A DNA stretch of 62,950 nucleotides. Origin: Flavobacterium sp. UGB4466 (GTDB lineage: Bacteria; Bacteroidota; Bacteroidia; Flavobacteriales; Flavobacteriaceae). Under the pieces are notes generated by a model. It was not told the DNA's origin and searched no databases. It saw nothing but the letters and a program-made list of their open reading frames with translations. A program made the translations under genes and the position numbers. Below, piece after piece: positions 17,761 to 27,225 of the stretch. Every line of letters starts with the position of its first letter. Position 1 is the stretch's first letter. The DNA is taken from positions 9,092 through 72,041 of the forward strand of contig NZ_CAGKLC010000015.1 of assembly GCF_903469665.1 (NCBI RefSeq). Direction: 5' to 3'.

Positions 17761-18474
17761 ATGAAACACATTTTATTCTTCATATTATTTTTTACTGCTG
17801 TTACCGTATCGGCACAAAAGGAATTTGGAACTAAATTCAAGCCTATTGCGGCACCTAAATTTGGAGCAAAACCCAAAAAGACTCCAATTCCGGAAATAAA
17901 AGATCCTCAGGGTGAAAATCTGGATATGCCAGGAATTAAAACGCCTAATGTTTTTGATAATACCAGTATTACTCCAAAATCTCAATTTCAGATTGGGGCA
18001 GAGAAAAGTAAGTTCACCATGTCTACCGAAACTGATTTTGCCAATCCGGGAGATCGTTACGTGCCTAAAATGGAGAAAGATTTAGACAAAGCTTTAAGAG
18101 ATGCGGGTTTGAAAGAAGGACGCGGAACGTTGATAAAAAGAAATATCTCTTTGGGAGATTTTAGAACAAAATCGCAATATTTCATCATAAAATTAAGAGA
18201 CTTTGGAGCCATTGATGGCGATTTGGTCAAAGTTTCATCAAATGATGCCGTAATCGCCAGTCAGATACTACTGGGGCCCAATTTTAAAGAAGTAAAAATA
18301 AACCTCGCAGCAGGGTTTAATAAATTAGATTTTGAAGCTTTAAATATTGGTACATTGGGCGGAAACACTGCAGAAATCCAAGTCTATGATGATAAAGGAC
18401 AATTAGTAACCAATGATTACTGGGATAACCTTGCCGCTGGATTTAAGGCTTCGATTGTTGTGACAAAAGAATAG
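17761..18474 (+). CDS. Secreted hypothetical protein with amplified 3' end downstream
   Basis: A 237-residue protein with a signal peptide (ending TVSAQ, cleavage near residue 19). The first 70 residues are Lys/Pro-rich (FKPIAAPKFGAKPKKTPIPE) and look disordered. The C-terminal half (about 120-237) is a compact, beta-rich region (IDGDLVKVSSNDAVIASQILLGPNF, DFEALNIGTLGGNTAEIQVYDDKGQLV). I do not recognise the family; it resembles Flavobacterium-specific secreted proteins. The last 18 codons including the stop are repeated downstream at 18727-18780 with only synonymous changes. A clear promoter with a dyad lies upstream. Confidence 0.8.
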   Translation: MKHILFFILFFTAVTVSAQKEFGTKFKPIAAPKFGAKPKKTPIPEIKDPQGENLDMPGIKTPNVFDNTSITPKSQFQIGAEKSKFTMSTETDFANPGDRYVPKMEKDLDKALRDAGLKEGRGTLIKRNISLGDFRTKSQYFIIKLRDFGAIDGDLVKVSSNDAVIASQILLGPNFKEVKINLAAGFNKLDFEALNIGTLGGNTAEIQVYDDKGQLVTNDYWDNLAAGFKASIVVTKE

Positions 18475-18880
18475 CTTTTTAAGGTGCTAAGAGGCTGAGA
18501 TGCTAAGGTTCTAAGTTTTTCAAAAAATGATAATTAGTGATCATTGGGATAACCTTGCAATAGTTTTTTTTAAGATACTAAGGGGCTGAGATGCTAAGGT
18601 TCTAAGTTTTTTAATATATGATAATTACATGAATATTGGGGTAACCTTACTACAGTTTTTTAAGATACTAAGGGGCTGAGATGCTAAGGTTCTAAGTTTT
18701 TTAATATATGATGACTACGTGATCATTGGGATAACCTTGCCGCTGGATTTAAGGCTTCGATTGTTGTGACGAAAGAGTGATTTTTTTAAGATACTAAGGG
18801 GCTGAGATGTTAAGGTTCTAAGTTTCCTAAAAAGTGGTAACTGCTTGATTATTGGGTGAGCATGTGATAGTTTTTTTGAG
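18475..18880 (+). repeat. Tandem array built from the 3' end of the preceding gene
   Basis: Four imperfect units start near 18481, 18572, 18662 and 18788 (steps of 91, 90 and 126 bp). Each has a leader AAGATACTAAGGGGCTGAGA, a GGTTCTAAG word, an A/T stretch, and a segment matching the end of the CDS (TGGGATAACCTT). The unit that runs to 18780 keeps the full 18-codon CDS tail with a stop. The two units before it have lost about 36 bp of the tail, and the fourth is diverged. Confidence 0.8.
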
Positions 18881-18907
18881 GTGTTAGGAGATCAAAAAAA
18901 CAAAGGC

Positions 18908-19006
18908 TCTAAGTCTTTCGAAAAAAAACTTAGAACCTTAGTGTCTCATTATCTCACTTATCTCATTATCTCAGTATCTCAGTATCTCAGTATCTCAGAA
19001 CCTTTC
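18908..19006. repeat. Short-word repeats between convergent genes
   Basis: The inverse of the array words (CTTAGAACCTTAG near 18928-18940) is followed by about five 10-bp words of the TATCTCAGTA type. Together with CTAAG words to the left it can pair into long imperfect hairpins. It probably serves as transcription stop for both neighbours. Confidence 0.5.
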
Positions 19007-19534
19007 CTAGAACGGATCCGCAGTCACTCTAAACTTCATTTCTGCTTTTACGGTTACATCTTTAGTAAGTGTTTCTTTCAAAGTAACTTTTGTTCTGATT
19101 TTGTATTTATCTGCTTTAATGTACTGGTCCAGTCTTGCATCGGTACAAATCAAATCGATGCTGTTGGCAGAGGAATTGATGTTATCCTGATACGCAAGTT
19201 CGATTTCATCAGAATCTGTCGTAGAGATATACAAATGAACCGATTTTAAAAACGTAAAGGTTTTATCGGTTGGATTTGTGATCATTAGTTTAAGGGATTT
19301 CAGTTTAACATCTTTTACTAAACTGGCTTTGGTTTTGTTGTTCTCAAACTCGGCAGAAGAATTTGTAGTGACATCGGGAGTGATAATTTCCGAAGGCAGA
19401 TTGATAGGAGAAGTACTCTTTATCTGAATAGAAGTTTCGTTTGAAATCGTAAAAGTCAATAAATTATCGACAGCATCACAAGAGCTTAAAAACAAAGACA
19501 AAAAGAGAGAAAGGGCAATTAATTTTGATTTCAT
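19007..19534 (-). CDS. Small lipoprotein of unknown function
   Basis: A 175-residue protein with a lipoprotein signal (FLSSC, Cys19). The mature part is beta-rich and includes LKSLKLMITNPTDKTFTFLKSVHLYISTTDSDEIELAY, a pattern like LEA-2/WHy-type or other single beta-sandwich lipoproteins, but the similarity is too weak to name. It is flanked on both sides by CTAAG/CTCAG word repeats and has no operon partner. No function is proposed. Confidence 0.75.
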   Translation of the reverse strand: MKSKLIALSLFLSLFLSSCDAVDNLLTFTISNETSIQIKSTSPINLPSEIITPDVTTNSSAEFENNKTKASLVKDVKLKSLKLMITNPTDKTFTFLKSVHLYISTTDSDEIELAYQDNINSSANSIDLICTDARLDQYIKADKYKIRTKVTLKETLTKDVTVKAEMKFRVTADPF

Positions 19535-19589
19535 AGTTAAATTTTAATTTGGGTTTTTCGTTACATACGAAATAAATTGGTTTTTGGAT

Positions 19590-19712
19590 TTTTTGTGCTG
19601 AGATTCTAAGATACTAAGGTTCTGAGGTACTAAGTTGTAAAGATGTTGAGTTTTTATTTTTATGGTAAAAATGAGCCTTAGAATCTTAGTAACTCAGCAC
19701 CTTAGAACCTTT
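19590..19712. repeat. Inverted CTAAG/CTTAG word repeat upstream of guaA
   Basis: GCTGAGATTCTAAGATACTAAGG on the left pairs imperfectly with CCTTAGAATCTTAGTAACTCAGC on the right (about 19594-19700). It is the same word family as in the 18481-18880 array. The function is unknown; it may act as a terminator or as an mRNA-stabilising hairpin. Confidence 0.55.
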
Positions 19713-19760
19713 AAAGAAAAAAAAATCAAAATTCCATTTTTCAAATTCGAATATAAAAAG

Positions 19761-19768
19761 TACTTTTG
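19761..19768 (+). promoter_or_regulatory. -7 element abutting the guaA start codon
   Basis: TACTTTTG is a perfect TAnnTTTG and ends 3 nt before the ATG at 19772. No TTG at the usual distance is obvious. In Bacteroidota transcription starts about 5-8 nt downstream of this box, which would give a leaderless or nearly leaderless guaA mRNA. Confidence 0.5.
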
Positions 19769-19771
19769 CGC

Positions 19772-21301
19772 ATGCAACACAACGTACTTATTTTAGATTT
19801 CGGATCGCAATATACTCAGCTTATTGCGCGTAGAGTTCGCGAATTAAATATATTCTGCGAAATTTTTCCTTACAATCACTTTCCTAGTGATTTATCACCT
19901 TATAAAGCCGTAATTTTAGGAGGAAGTCCTTTTTCTGTTCGTGCAGAAGATGCTCCACATCCTGATTTATCTCAAATTCGAGGCAAGCTTCCAATGTTAG
20001 CAGTTTGTTACGGAGCACAATACTTAGCTCATTTTAGTGGAGGTGAAGTAGCAGCTTCGAACACCAGAGAATATGGAAGAGCTAATTTGTCTTATATTAA
20101 AGAGAATGAAGTTTTCTTCAACGGAGTTTCTGAAAACAGCCAGGTTTGGATGAGCCATAGTGATAGTATCAAAGCTTTACCAACTAATGCTGTAAAATTA
20201 GCAAGCACACATGATGTAGAATTTGCTGCTTATAAAATTGAAGGTGAAACTACTTATGCTATTCAGTACCATCCTGAAGTTTTTCATTCTACTGAAGGAT
20301 CAAAAATGCTGAAAAACTTTTTAGTAGATATTGCTGATGTTCCTCAAAACTTTACACCAGGAGCTTTCGTAGAAGAAATGGTAGCGGAGTTAAAAGAGAA
20401 ATTAGGAAATGATAAAGTGGTTTTAGGATTGTCAGGAGGAGTAGATTCTACTGTTGCGGCAGTGCTATTAAACAAAGCAATTGGACAAAATTTATATTGC
20501 GTTTTTGTTAATAATGGACTTTTGCGTAAAAACGAATTCGAAAATGTATTGGATCAATACAAAGGAATGGGATTGAACGTAAAAGGAGTAGATGCAGGCG
20601 ATCGTTTTCTGTCAGAATTAGCAGGAATCAGTGATCCTGAAACCAAACGTAAAACAATTGGACGTGTATTTATCGAAGTTTTTGATGATGAATCACACCT
20701 AATCGAAGATGTAAAATGGCTGGCACAGGGAACTATTTATCCTGATGTAATTGAGTCAGTTTCGGTAAAAGGACCATCGGCAACGATCAAGTCGCACCAT
20801 AACGTAGGTGGATTGCCGGATTATATGAAATTACAGATTGTAGAGCCGCTTCGAATGCTGTTCAAAGACGAAGTTCGAAGAGTAGGAGCTACTTTAGGAA
20901 TAGATCCTGAGTTATTAGGAAGACACCCTTTCCCGGGACCAGGATTATCAATTAGAATTTTAGGAGACATTACTCCGGAAAAAGTTCAGATTTTACAAGA
21001 TGTGGATGCCGTTTTTATTGACGGATTAAAATCTTGGGGATTGTATGATAAAGTTTGGCAGGCAGGAGCAATCTTGCTTCCGGTAAACAGTGTTGGTGTA
21101 ATGGGCGATGAGCGTACTTACGAAAAAGTAGTAGCGCTTAGAGCTGTAGAATCAACAGATGGTATGACGGCAGACTGGGTTCATTTACCGTATGATTTCT
21201 TAATGAAAGTGTCTAACGATATTATCAATAAAGTAAAAGGCGTGAATCGTGTGGTTTACGATATCAGCTCAAAACCACCAGCAACAATTGAGTGGGAATA
21301 G
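19772..21301 (+). CDS. guaA: GMP synthase (glutamine-hydrolysing)
   Basis: A 509-residue enzyme that converts XMP to GMP using ATP and glutamine, the last step of guanine nucleotide synthesis. The N-terminal class-I glutamine amidotransferase domain (about 3-190) has the nucleophile Cys79 in AVCYGAQ and the His/Glu pair in YHPEVFHS. The ATP-pyrophosphatase domain carries [16 protein letters not shown], and the dimerisation domain ends [16 protein letters not shown] chose ATG at 19772 over the in-frame TTG at 19766, because the TTG overlaps the -7 promoter box and homologues begin near [13 protein letters not shown]. It is followed by a terminator. Confidence 0.97.
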   Translation: MQHNVLILDFGSQYTQLIARRVRELNIFCEIFPYNHFPSDLSPYKAVILGGSPFSVRAEDAPHPDLSQIRGKLPMLAVCYGAQYLAHFSGGEVAASNTREYGRANLSYIKENEVFFNGVSENSQVWMSHSDSIKALPTNAVKLASTHDVEFAAYKIEGETTYAIQYHPEVFHSTEGSKMLKNFLVDIADVPQNFTPGAFVEEMVAELKEKLGNDKVVLGLSGGVDSTVAAVLLNKAIGQNLYCVFVNNGLLRKNEFENVLDQYKGMGLNVKGVDAGDRFLSELAGISDPETKRKTIGRVFIEVFDDESHLIEDVKWLAQGTIYPDVIESVSVKGPSATIKSHHNVGGLPDYMKLQIVEPLRMLFKDEVRRVGATLGIDPELLGRHPFPGPGLSIRILGDITPEKVQILQDVDAVFIDGLKSWGLYDKVWQAGAILLPVNSVGVMGDERTYEKVVALRAVESTDGMTADWVHLPYDFLMKVSNDIINKVKGVNRVVYDISSKPPATIEWE

Positions 21302-21312
21302 TACTATTTTTT

Positions 21313-21350
21313 AAAATTAAGGCGTTACATTTGTAACGCCTTAATTTTTT
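21313..21350 (+). terminator. Intrinsic terminator after guaA
   Basis: The TTAAGGCGTTAC and GTAACGCCTTAA arms form a near-perfect stem with a very short loop, followed by a T-run (21343-21350). It separates guaA from the LysM genes, so these need their own promoter or read-through. Confidence 0.88.
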
Positions 21351-21363
21351 AAACCTACTATTT

Positions 21364-23283
21364 ATGAGAGAATTTTTAACGATTTCTCTTGTGTTTGTTT
21401 TGTCTTTTAACAAAATAACTGCGCAAGATTCAATTATTGAGCATCGGATTCAAAAGGGGGAAACTGCTTACTTTATTGCCCAAAAGTACAAGGTTTCGGT
21501 AGAAGAAATTTACAAACTCAACCCCGAATCACAAAACGGAATCAAGGACGATCAGCTGATCAAGATTCCTGTCCGTTCCTCTGAAAAACCAAATTCCAGT
21601 CAGCAGATTACTCATACTGTTGGCGCAAAAGAAACTCTTTTTGGTTTAGCAAAACAGTATAACATTTCGGTGGAAGTTCTTCAGAATGCCAATCAGGCGA
21701 TTCTTTCCAACGGACTTCAGATTGGTCAGCAACTAATTATTCCGCAAGGTTCCGGAGACCTTTCTCAAAATGAAAGTACAATTTCTTCAAAAGTCAGCCA
21801 TCAGGTTGTGGCAAAAGAATCCTTGTTTAGTATTGCGAGACAGTATAATGTTTCGGTTTTGGATTTGGAAAACGGGAATAAAAATATTCTTCAAAATGGA
21901 TTACAAGTTGGACAGACTATTGCGATTCCGAATAAACGAAAAACTTTAGACGGACGAGTTCGTGTCATCAATCAGGAAACTGTTTTTCATGTGGTCGAGC
22001 CTAAAGAAACGAAGTTTTCGATCGCTAAAAAATATGGAATTTCGATTGATCAGCTGGAATCGCAGAATCCTGAAATCGTAAACGGACTGATTGTTGGAAA
22101 TAAGCTGGCCATTAATACAAAAGGTGTAAAGCCAACAAATGAAAGCGAAGAACTGATGATTGCTCTGGCCGAAAAACAGGTAGTGGTGGAAAAAACAAAA
22201 GCCAAAACAGTGGAATTGGAAGATTTGAAAGACCGTTTGGTTGTTCAGAAAGAAATGAATCAGAAAATTATAAAAATTAATGATTTGAAAATCAATCTGA
22301 ATGATATGAATGGCTCAAAAGAAAATTCAGTTGAAAAATTGCGATTGGTACTGGAAGCGAATAAAAATGTGCAGGATGTTTTAATGGCGAAACTGGATTC
22401 GCTGGTTCGTACTATGAATGATGATCTGGTCGATTTGAAAAGATTAGATATTTTAAATGTTGACGAATCAAAAAGACTGGAAAAACAGTCTTACGAAAGT
22501 ATTGGAAAAACGAATGAATTATCGTCTCAGTTAAAAAAAGAGTTGGCAGAAAACCGAAAAGTATATGCCGGTTTAATGCATAAAGTCGAAAAAATCGCTG
22601 TAGCCGAAAACCAGGAGTACAAGAAAAAAATCCGCGAAAGCGAAAAAAATAATAATCCGGTTTCCTTACAGCAACGTCTTTCACTTGAAGAAATAAAGCA
22701 GTACAAAATAGAGCAGGAGCAGGGTGATGCAAAGAATCAGCTCTTGATTGCCAAAATTGACTCACTGGATAATCAGAAGAAGATCGAAGTGAAGAGACAT
22801 ATTAGTAAAGCATCTTACTATAGCATGGAAGCCCGAAATTTTGATGATAAAGTGGCCTTGCTGAAATTGAAAAAGTATCAGGATCAGGCGATTAAAAATC
22901 AGAAAAAAAACGGATTCATTGGCGATTCAAAAATGATCTCATCGGAAGAAATGAAACAGGAGTTAAAGGAAAATCCGCTTAAAAGGGACAAAACGATAAA
23001 GGTGGAAGTTTTTGATAATCTTCGCGGAGTTTCAAACGGCTATTACTTAGTTTTAGGTATATTTACAGACGCAACGCTAAGGGATAAGCTTATTATGAAA
23101 CTCATTGATTCCGGCGATTTTAACGCCAGTTTCTTTTTTAATATTAATAGTCTTTCGTACTATGTGTACTCCGATAAGTACCAAAACATGGAAGAAGCAC
23201 TATATCAATGCAAGAAAAAAGAGGAAGATGAGTTATATAAAGAGGTGAGTATTGCTAAGGTCGAGATTGATCTTAGAGAATAA
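21364..23283 (+). CDS. Exported four-LysM protein with coiled coil and SPOR-like C-terminus
   Basis: A 639-residue protein with a signal peptide (ending NKITAQ). Four LysM domains lie at about 26-68, 82-125, 143-187 and 206-249. Each has the pattern KGETxFxIAxKYxVSxxxLxxxN....GLxxGQxLxIP, so it should bind peptidoglycan. Residues about 265-515 are charged and helical, probably a long coiled coil. The last 90 residues (GYYLVLGIFTDATLRDKLIMKL, then YYVYSDKY) look like a SPOR-type fold, another peptidoglycan-binding module. It precedes a second LysM gene by 93 bp. A cell-wall or division-site role is inferred; no enzymatic motif is seen. Confidence 0.85.
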   Translation: MREFLTISLVFVLSFNKITAQDSIIEHRIQKGETAYFIAQKYKVSVEEIYKLNPESQNGIKDDQLIKIPVRSSEKPNSSQQITHTVGAKETLFGLAKQYNISVEVLQNANQAILSNGLQIGQQLIIPQGSGDLSQNESTISSKVSHQVVAKESLFSIARQYNVSVLDLENGNKNILQNGLQVGQTIAIPNKRKTLDGRVRVINQETVFHVVEPKETKFSIAKKYGISIDQLESQNPEIVNGLIVGNKLAINTKGVKPTNESEELMIALAEKQVVVEKTKAKTVELEDLKDRLVVQKEMNQKIIKINDLKINLNDMNGSKENSVEKLRLVLEANKNVQDVLMAKLDSLVRTMNDDLVDLKRLDILNVDESKRLEKQSYESIGKTNELSSQLKKELAENRKVYAGLMHKVEKIAVAENQEYKKKIRESEKNNNPVSLQQRLSLEEIKQYKIEQEQGDAKNQLLIAKIDSLDNQKKIEVKRHISKASYYSMEARNFDDKVALLKLKKYQDQAIKNQKKNGFIGDSKMISSEEMKQELKENPLKRDKTIKVEVFDNLRGVSNGYYLVLGIFTDATLRDKLIMKLIDSGDFNASFFFNINSLSYYVYSDKYQNMEEALYQCKKKEEDELYKEVSIAKVEIDLRE

Positions 23284-23376
23284 GCAATGCAGAAAAACAA
23301 GTGGCAGGGATTTTGTTTTACAGAGAATTTTGTAACTTGTTTTTGAATTAGGAATTAAATTGTTTTAAGCTTTATT

Positions 23377-25503
23377 ATGAAATATTATTCAACATTATTG
23401 TCTCTGATTTTTTTTGCAACCAGTTCCGCATTTTCACAAGAAAAGGTGGTGAAGTACACGGTTTCAAGCGGAGAAACTATTAACCAGATTGCTGTTAAAT
23501 TTAAGGTTACGCCTTATGATATTTATTCTCTGAATCCGGATGCCAGAAATGGAGTTAAACCCAATACCGTTTTATTAATTCCGACAAGCGGTGCTAAAAC
23601 AGCAGTTAAAAATGATGTTGCTCCGGTGAAAAGTTCAAATTCAGGAAAAACAATTACGCATGAAGTACAGCCAAAAGAAACTTTGTTTGGCATTGAGAAA
23701 AAATATAATGTTACGGATGAAGCTTTAAAAGCAGCTAATCCTTTTTTGGTGAAAGACGGTTTGCAGATTGGACAAACTCTTGAAATCCCGTCAAAAGGAA
23801 GTGCGGTGAAAACAACTGTTGCAACTTCAGCGAAACCGAAGTCGGCAGCACCGGAAAAGTATGTTTACCATGATGTGGTGGCAAAAGAAACTAAGTTTTC
23901 AATTGCAAAACAATATGGAATGACTGTTGACGAATTAGAAAAACGAAATCCTCCAATTGTTTCGAACTTACCGGTAGGGTATCGTCTGACAATAAAAGGA
24001 ACTGCCCCTAAAGCAGAAACTTCTGCTCCGCCTGTGACTGCTGTTGTAAAACCGGCTGAAGCAAAAAAAGCAGTGGAAACTTCGAAAAAAGCAACTTCTT
24101 ATATGGAGTATCAGGTGAAACCAAAAGAAACTTTTTATAGTTTAACGCATACTTTCCATATTACTCAGGAAGAATTAACGGCCTTAAATCCGGCACTTTC
24201 TGAAGGTGTAAAAGAGGGAATGGTTTTAAAAGTTCCGGCAGGATATGTGGCACCAACACCAATTATCGTACACCAACAGCCTGCTGAAAAAGAAGTTGAA
24301 AAAACGATTGAAAAGACCATTGAAAAGCCAATTGAAAAGCCAATTGAAAATACAGGAGGAATTAAAGTGGTAGATAAAGTGAAATCCGAAACTGTTTCCG
24401 CGAATCCGGAAGTGGTGGAACTGACTAAAAAAAGAGGGGAGAACGATCGTAAAAAACTGGTTTTATTATTGCCATTCAATTTAGCGAAAATGCAGGGGGA
24501 TACGATCAGTGCTGCCAGTCGAATTAAGAGTGATAAATTTTTGAATATGACGCTTGATTTTTATTCGGGAGCTTTGATGGCAATCGATTCGGCAAGAACT
24601 TTAAAACTGCCAATTGATGTTGCCATTTATGATTCTCAGGAAACGAAAAATAGTTCCAATGTTTCAGGTTTAATGGCTCAAAATAAATTACAGGATGCCA
24701 ATGCCGTAGTGGGACCTTTCTATCAAAGTAATGCCGAATCTACGGCCAATACATTGCGTTTGTATAATATTCCTGTGATTTCTCCATTATCAAAAGACAA
24801 AGCTAACCCAATTGATAATTTGTATCAAACGATCCCATCAAACGACGTGGTGCGAAATGCCGTTTTTGATTATATGAGAGGGAAGAATGGAAACATCGTT
24901 GCGGTGGTAGACAAAAAGAAAGAATCAGTGATCAGTTACATCAAACAAAACCAAAAAGGAATTGTGTTTGCTAATCTGACTGAAACCGGAGCTCTGGATG
25001 TGGCCAATTTAAAAAGTTTGTTATTGCCTAACAGAATGAACTATGTAGTTATGGAATCGGCCAATACAGCAATGGTTAGAACGACTATAAAAGCTTTGAC
25101 AGATGCTCAAAAAACCTGTCAGATACAGTTGGTAGTTTTAGAGCCAAACAATACACTGGATTCGGATGAGATTAGTTTTGATAGTTTAATTAAGTTGAAA
25201 TTGATGTATCCGTCGGTTACCCGTGATAGTGACGAAGCTTCTGTTTTGATTTTCGAAAAAGAGTACCGATTGAAAAATAAAGTAAATCCAAATACCTATG
25301 CTACAAGAGGATTTGATGTTACTTTTGATACTATGATGCGTTTGGTTCAGGGAAAAACCTATCAGGAAACAGCCGACTTAATGACAACAGAACAGGTTGA
25401 TAATAAATTTCAATTTTACAAAAAAGAAGATGGAGGACACGCAAACAAAGGTGTTTACATCTTATATTACGATAATGATCTAACTTTAAAAGTAGCAAAT
25501 TAA
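23377..25503 (+). CDS. LysM protein fused to a type-1 periplasmic-binding domain
   Basis: A 708-residue exported protein (signal ending SAFSQ). Four LysM repeats occupy about 25-68, 87-129, 161-204 and 243-286. A linker has a PIEKPIEK-type repeat near 305-320. Residues about 365-705 form a leucine-binding/ANF-receptor-like periplasmic-binding domain (KKLVLLLPFNLAKM, DFYSGALMAIDSA, VVGPFYQSNAESTA). Relatives are named PBP1 and LysM domain-containing protein in flavobacteria. No ABC permease is nearby, so ligand sensing or cell-wall placement of a lipoprotein-activator-like (LpoA-type) domain is more plausible than transport. Its stop overlaps the next start (TAATG). Confidence 0.88.
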   Translation: MKYYSTLLSLIFFATSSAFSQEKVVKYTVSSGETINQIAVKFKVTPYDIYSLNPDARNGVKPNTVLLIPTSGAKTAVKNDVAPVKSSNSGKTITHEVQPKETLFGIEKKYNVTDEALKAANPFLVKDGLQIGQTLEIPSKGSAVKTTVATSAKPKSAAPEKYVYHDVVAKETKFSIAKQYGMTVDELEKRNPPIVSNLPVGYRLTIKGTAPKAETSAPPVTAVVKPAEAKKAVETSKKATSYMEYQVKPKETFYSLTHTFHITQEELTALNPALSEGVKEGMVLKVPAGYVAPTPIIVHQQPAEKEVEKTIEKTIEKPIEKPIENTGGIKVVDKVKSETVSANPEVVELTKKRGENDRKKLVLLLPFNLAKMQGDTISAASRIKSDKFLNMTLDFYSGALMAIDSARTLKLPIDVAIYDSQETKNSSNVSGLMAQNKLQDANAVVGPFYQSNAESTANTLRLYNIPVISPLSKDKANPIDNLYQTIPSNDVVRNAVFDYMRGKNGNIVAVVDKKKESVISYIKQNQKGIVFANLTETGALDVANLKSLLLPNRMNYVVMESANTAMVRTTIKALTDAQKTCQIQLVVLEPNNTLDSDEISFDSLIKLKLMYPSVTRDSDEASVLIFEKEYRLKNKVNPNTYATRGFDVTFDTMMRLVQGKTYQETADLMTTEQVDNKFQFYKKEDGGHANKGVYILYYDNDLTLKVAN

Positions 25504-25904
25504 TGACATCAAAAGTAACCTATTTAGGCGATTTAAGAACAAAATCAATCCATGTGCAATCCGGAAGTGAAATCATTTCGGATGCCCCGGTAGACAATAA
25601 CGGAAAAGGAGAAGCTTTTTCTCCCACAGATACGGTTGCCAATGCTTTAGCAAGTTGTATGATGACGATTATGGGGATAAAAGCCCGTGATCTTAATGTA
25701 AATTTAGTTGATTCAACTGCCGAAGTAACGAAGATTATGAACGCAGAACCGAGACGTATAGGAGCGATTGAAATCGCTTTTGAAATGAAAGGGGATGCCG
25801 ATGAGAAAAGCAAAACCATTCTGGAACGCGCTGCAATGACCTGTCCGGTTTTTTTAAGTCTGAACCCTGAAATTGAAAAGAAAATTACTTTTAACTGGAA
25901 GTAA
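25503..25904 (+). CDS. OsmC family protein
   Basis: A 133-residue cytosolic OsmC/Ohr-superfamily protein. Two conserved cysteines are present, in NALASCMMTIMG (residue 52) and ERAAMTCPVFLSLNPEI (residue 118). These are the peroxidatic and resolving pair of thiol-dependent peroxidases of this fold. The OsmC versus YhfA-like subgroup is unresolved. The start codon overlaps the stop of the LysM-PBP1 gene by one base, so translation is coupled. A strong terminator follows. Confidence 0.9.
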   Translation: MTSKVTYLGDLRTKSIHVQSGSEIISDAPVDNNGKGEAFSPTDTVANALASCMMTIMGIKARDLNVNLVDSTAEVTKIMNAEPRRIGAIEIAFEMKGDADEKSKTILERAAMTCPVFLSLNPEIEKKITFNWK

Positions 25905-25933
25905 TCTGAAATTTAAAAGACCATTAATTACAT

Positions 25934-25972
25934 TGCCCCCAAAAAAGTGAAACACTATTTGGGGGCATTTTT
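25934..25972 (+). terminator. Intrinsic terminator after the LysM-OsmC operon
   Basis: TGCCCCCAAA (25934-25943) pairs with TTTGGGGGCA (25958-25967), then TTTTTA. The GC-rich stem is striking in AT-rich surroundings. Confidence 0.92.
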
Positions 25973-26004
25973 ATGGTGTGAAAAGTAAAATAATCCCCCC
26001 TTTT

Positions 26005-27225
26005 TTATTGACTTAAATATAAATACCCGACTTGTTTCGTTGTAAAATTATCTTTAGCGACAGATAGAATATAAAAATAAGTTCCGTCAGGCAGTCTTTC
26101 ATTTTTTAAGAAAACATTTTGGACATTAGCAAATCCATTAAAAACGTTTTCATTGGAGCCATATTCTCTTGTTCGGAATACTTTAATTCCTCTGTTATCG
26201 TATATTTCAAGTTCATTTTCAGTCCCGTCTAACCCCTCAATTCTTAGATAATCATTCAGTCCATCTTTATTTGGAGAAACGGCATTATACACTACAAAAG
26301 AATCTGTTTTTTTTACTTTAGCAGTAGTAAATATAACATTACCGGATACACTAACAGGAGAAGAGATTGTTTTGTCGTCTTTGTTTACTACCCCGCCTTC
26401 GTCAAGCCAGCTATTTTTAGCACTATCCCAACGCACAATACGGATCTCAGAAGGCGATTCAATAATACTTGCCGGAGTTACCGCTTCATCCCAGCTTAAA
26501 GTGAGGATAAGATCTGTAGTACTTCCCATTTTTTTAACGGTCCAGTATTCCTTATCATTTACAACCAGAATATTGCTTGTTTTATTCTTAAAAGGATACA
26601 AAATACCAGCATCTTTCTGAGAGTATTTTCCACTGAAAGCATCAGTATTCATTTTAAGAGCAGAAATCCCAACAGAATGGTATTTTAATTCATCTCCAAC
26701 CGGAAAGTTAAAGTCATTATTTCCATTTTTCATTACTTCACCATTTACAAAACTTTTGTCACTAACATTTACGCAGCCTGAGCCATTTTCAAAAATAACC
26801 AAACCTCCAAAAGAATCATCGTCGATAATTCCTTCTTTGAAGTCGGCCATTCCGGAAATGCTTAAATAGTTAGAAACCTGAAAAGTTGCAGCATTACCAT
26901 TACTATTGTTGTTAAATTCTACATCATAGAGTTCGATAGGGATATTTCCGGATATATTCTGATGCCCTGAGACTCCTCTCAATCGTGTTATACCTTTGGA
27001 ATTACCAGAACTAAAACTGATCAAACCGTCATTGTTTATATGACTGTATAAAAATAATTCACCATCATTAATTAAAACAGCTTTAGATTTATTATCGAAG
27101 GCGTTTACAAAACTTACGGGAGTATTGGATGCCACAAAAAGCTCTCCTGTATTGATTATTTGCGAAGTGGCAAAACATGGAATCAATAAAAGGACCAGTC
27201 TGCTTTTTAAATTTAATATTCTCAT
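26005..27225 (-). CDS. Surface protein with gliding-motility-associated (type IX) C-terminal domain
   Basis: A 406-residue protein with a signal peptide (ending CFATSQ). The mature region is beta-rich and begins with a repetitive, possibly beta-helical part. Residues about 305-406 carry NAVSPNKDGLNDYLRIEG, IYDNRGIKVFRT and PDGTYFYILSV, which are the CHU_C / gliding-motility-associated C-terminal (TIGR04131, type-B sorting) signature. The protein should therefore be exported across the outer membrane by the type IX secretion system and displayed or released. It is much shorter than most CHU_C cargoes. It diverges from the surface-protein array to its right across an 827-bp gap. Its adhesin function is inferred. 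Confidence 0.88.
   Translation of the reverse strand: MRILNLKSRLVLLLIPCFATSQIINTGELFVASNTPVSFVNAFDNKSKAVLINDGELFLYSHINNDGLISFSSGNSKGITRLRGVSGHQNISGNIPIELYDVEFNNNSNGNAATFQVSNYLSISGMADFKEGIIDDDSFGGLVIFENGSGCVNVSDKSFVNGEVMKNGNNDFNFPVGDELKYHSVGISALKMNTDAFSGKYSQKDAGILYPFKNKTSNILVVNDKEYWTVKKMGSTTDLILTLSWDEAVTPASIIESPSEIRIVRWDSAKNSWLDEGGVVNKDDKTISSPVSVSGNVIFTTAKVKKTDSFVVYNAVSPNKDGLNDYLRIEGLDGTENELEIYDNRGIKVFRTREYGSNENVFNGFANVQNVFLKNERLPDGTYFYILSVAKDNFTTKQVGYLYLSQ

Noticed and set aside
19766..19771. TTG start for guaA two codons upstream
   Set aside because: The TTG is part of the -7 promoter box and family members begin at the following ATG.
21326..21333. TACATTTG as promoter of the LysM gene
   Set aside because: It matches TAnnTTTG but is inside the terminator stem and has no TTG at the proper distance.
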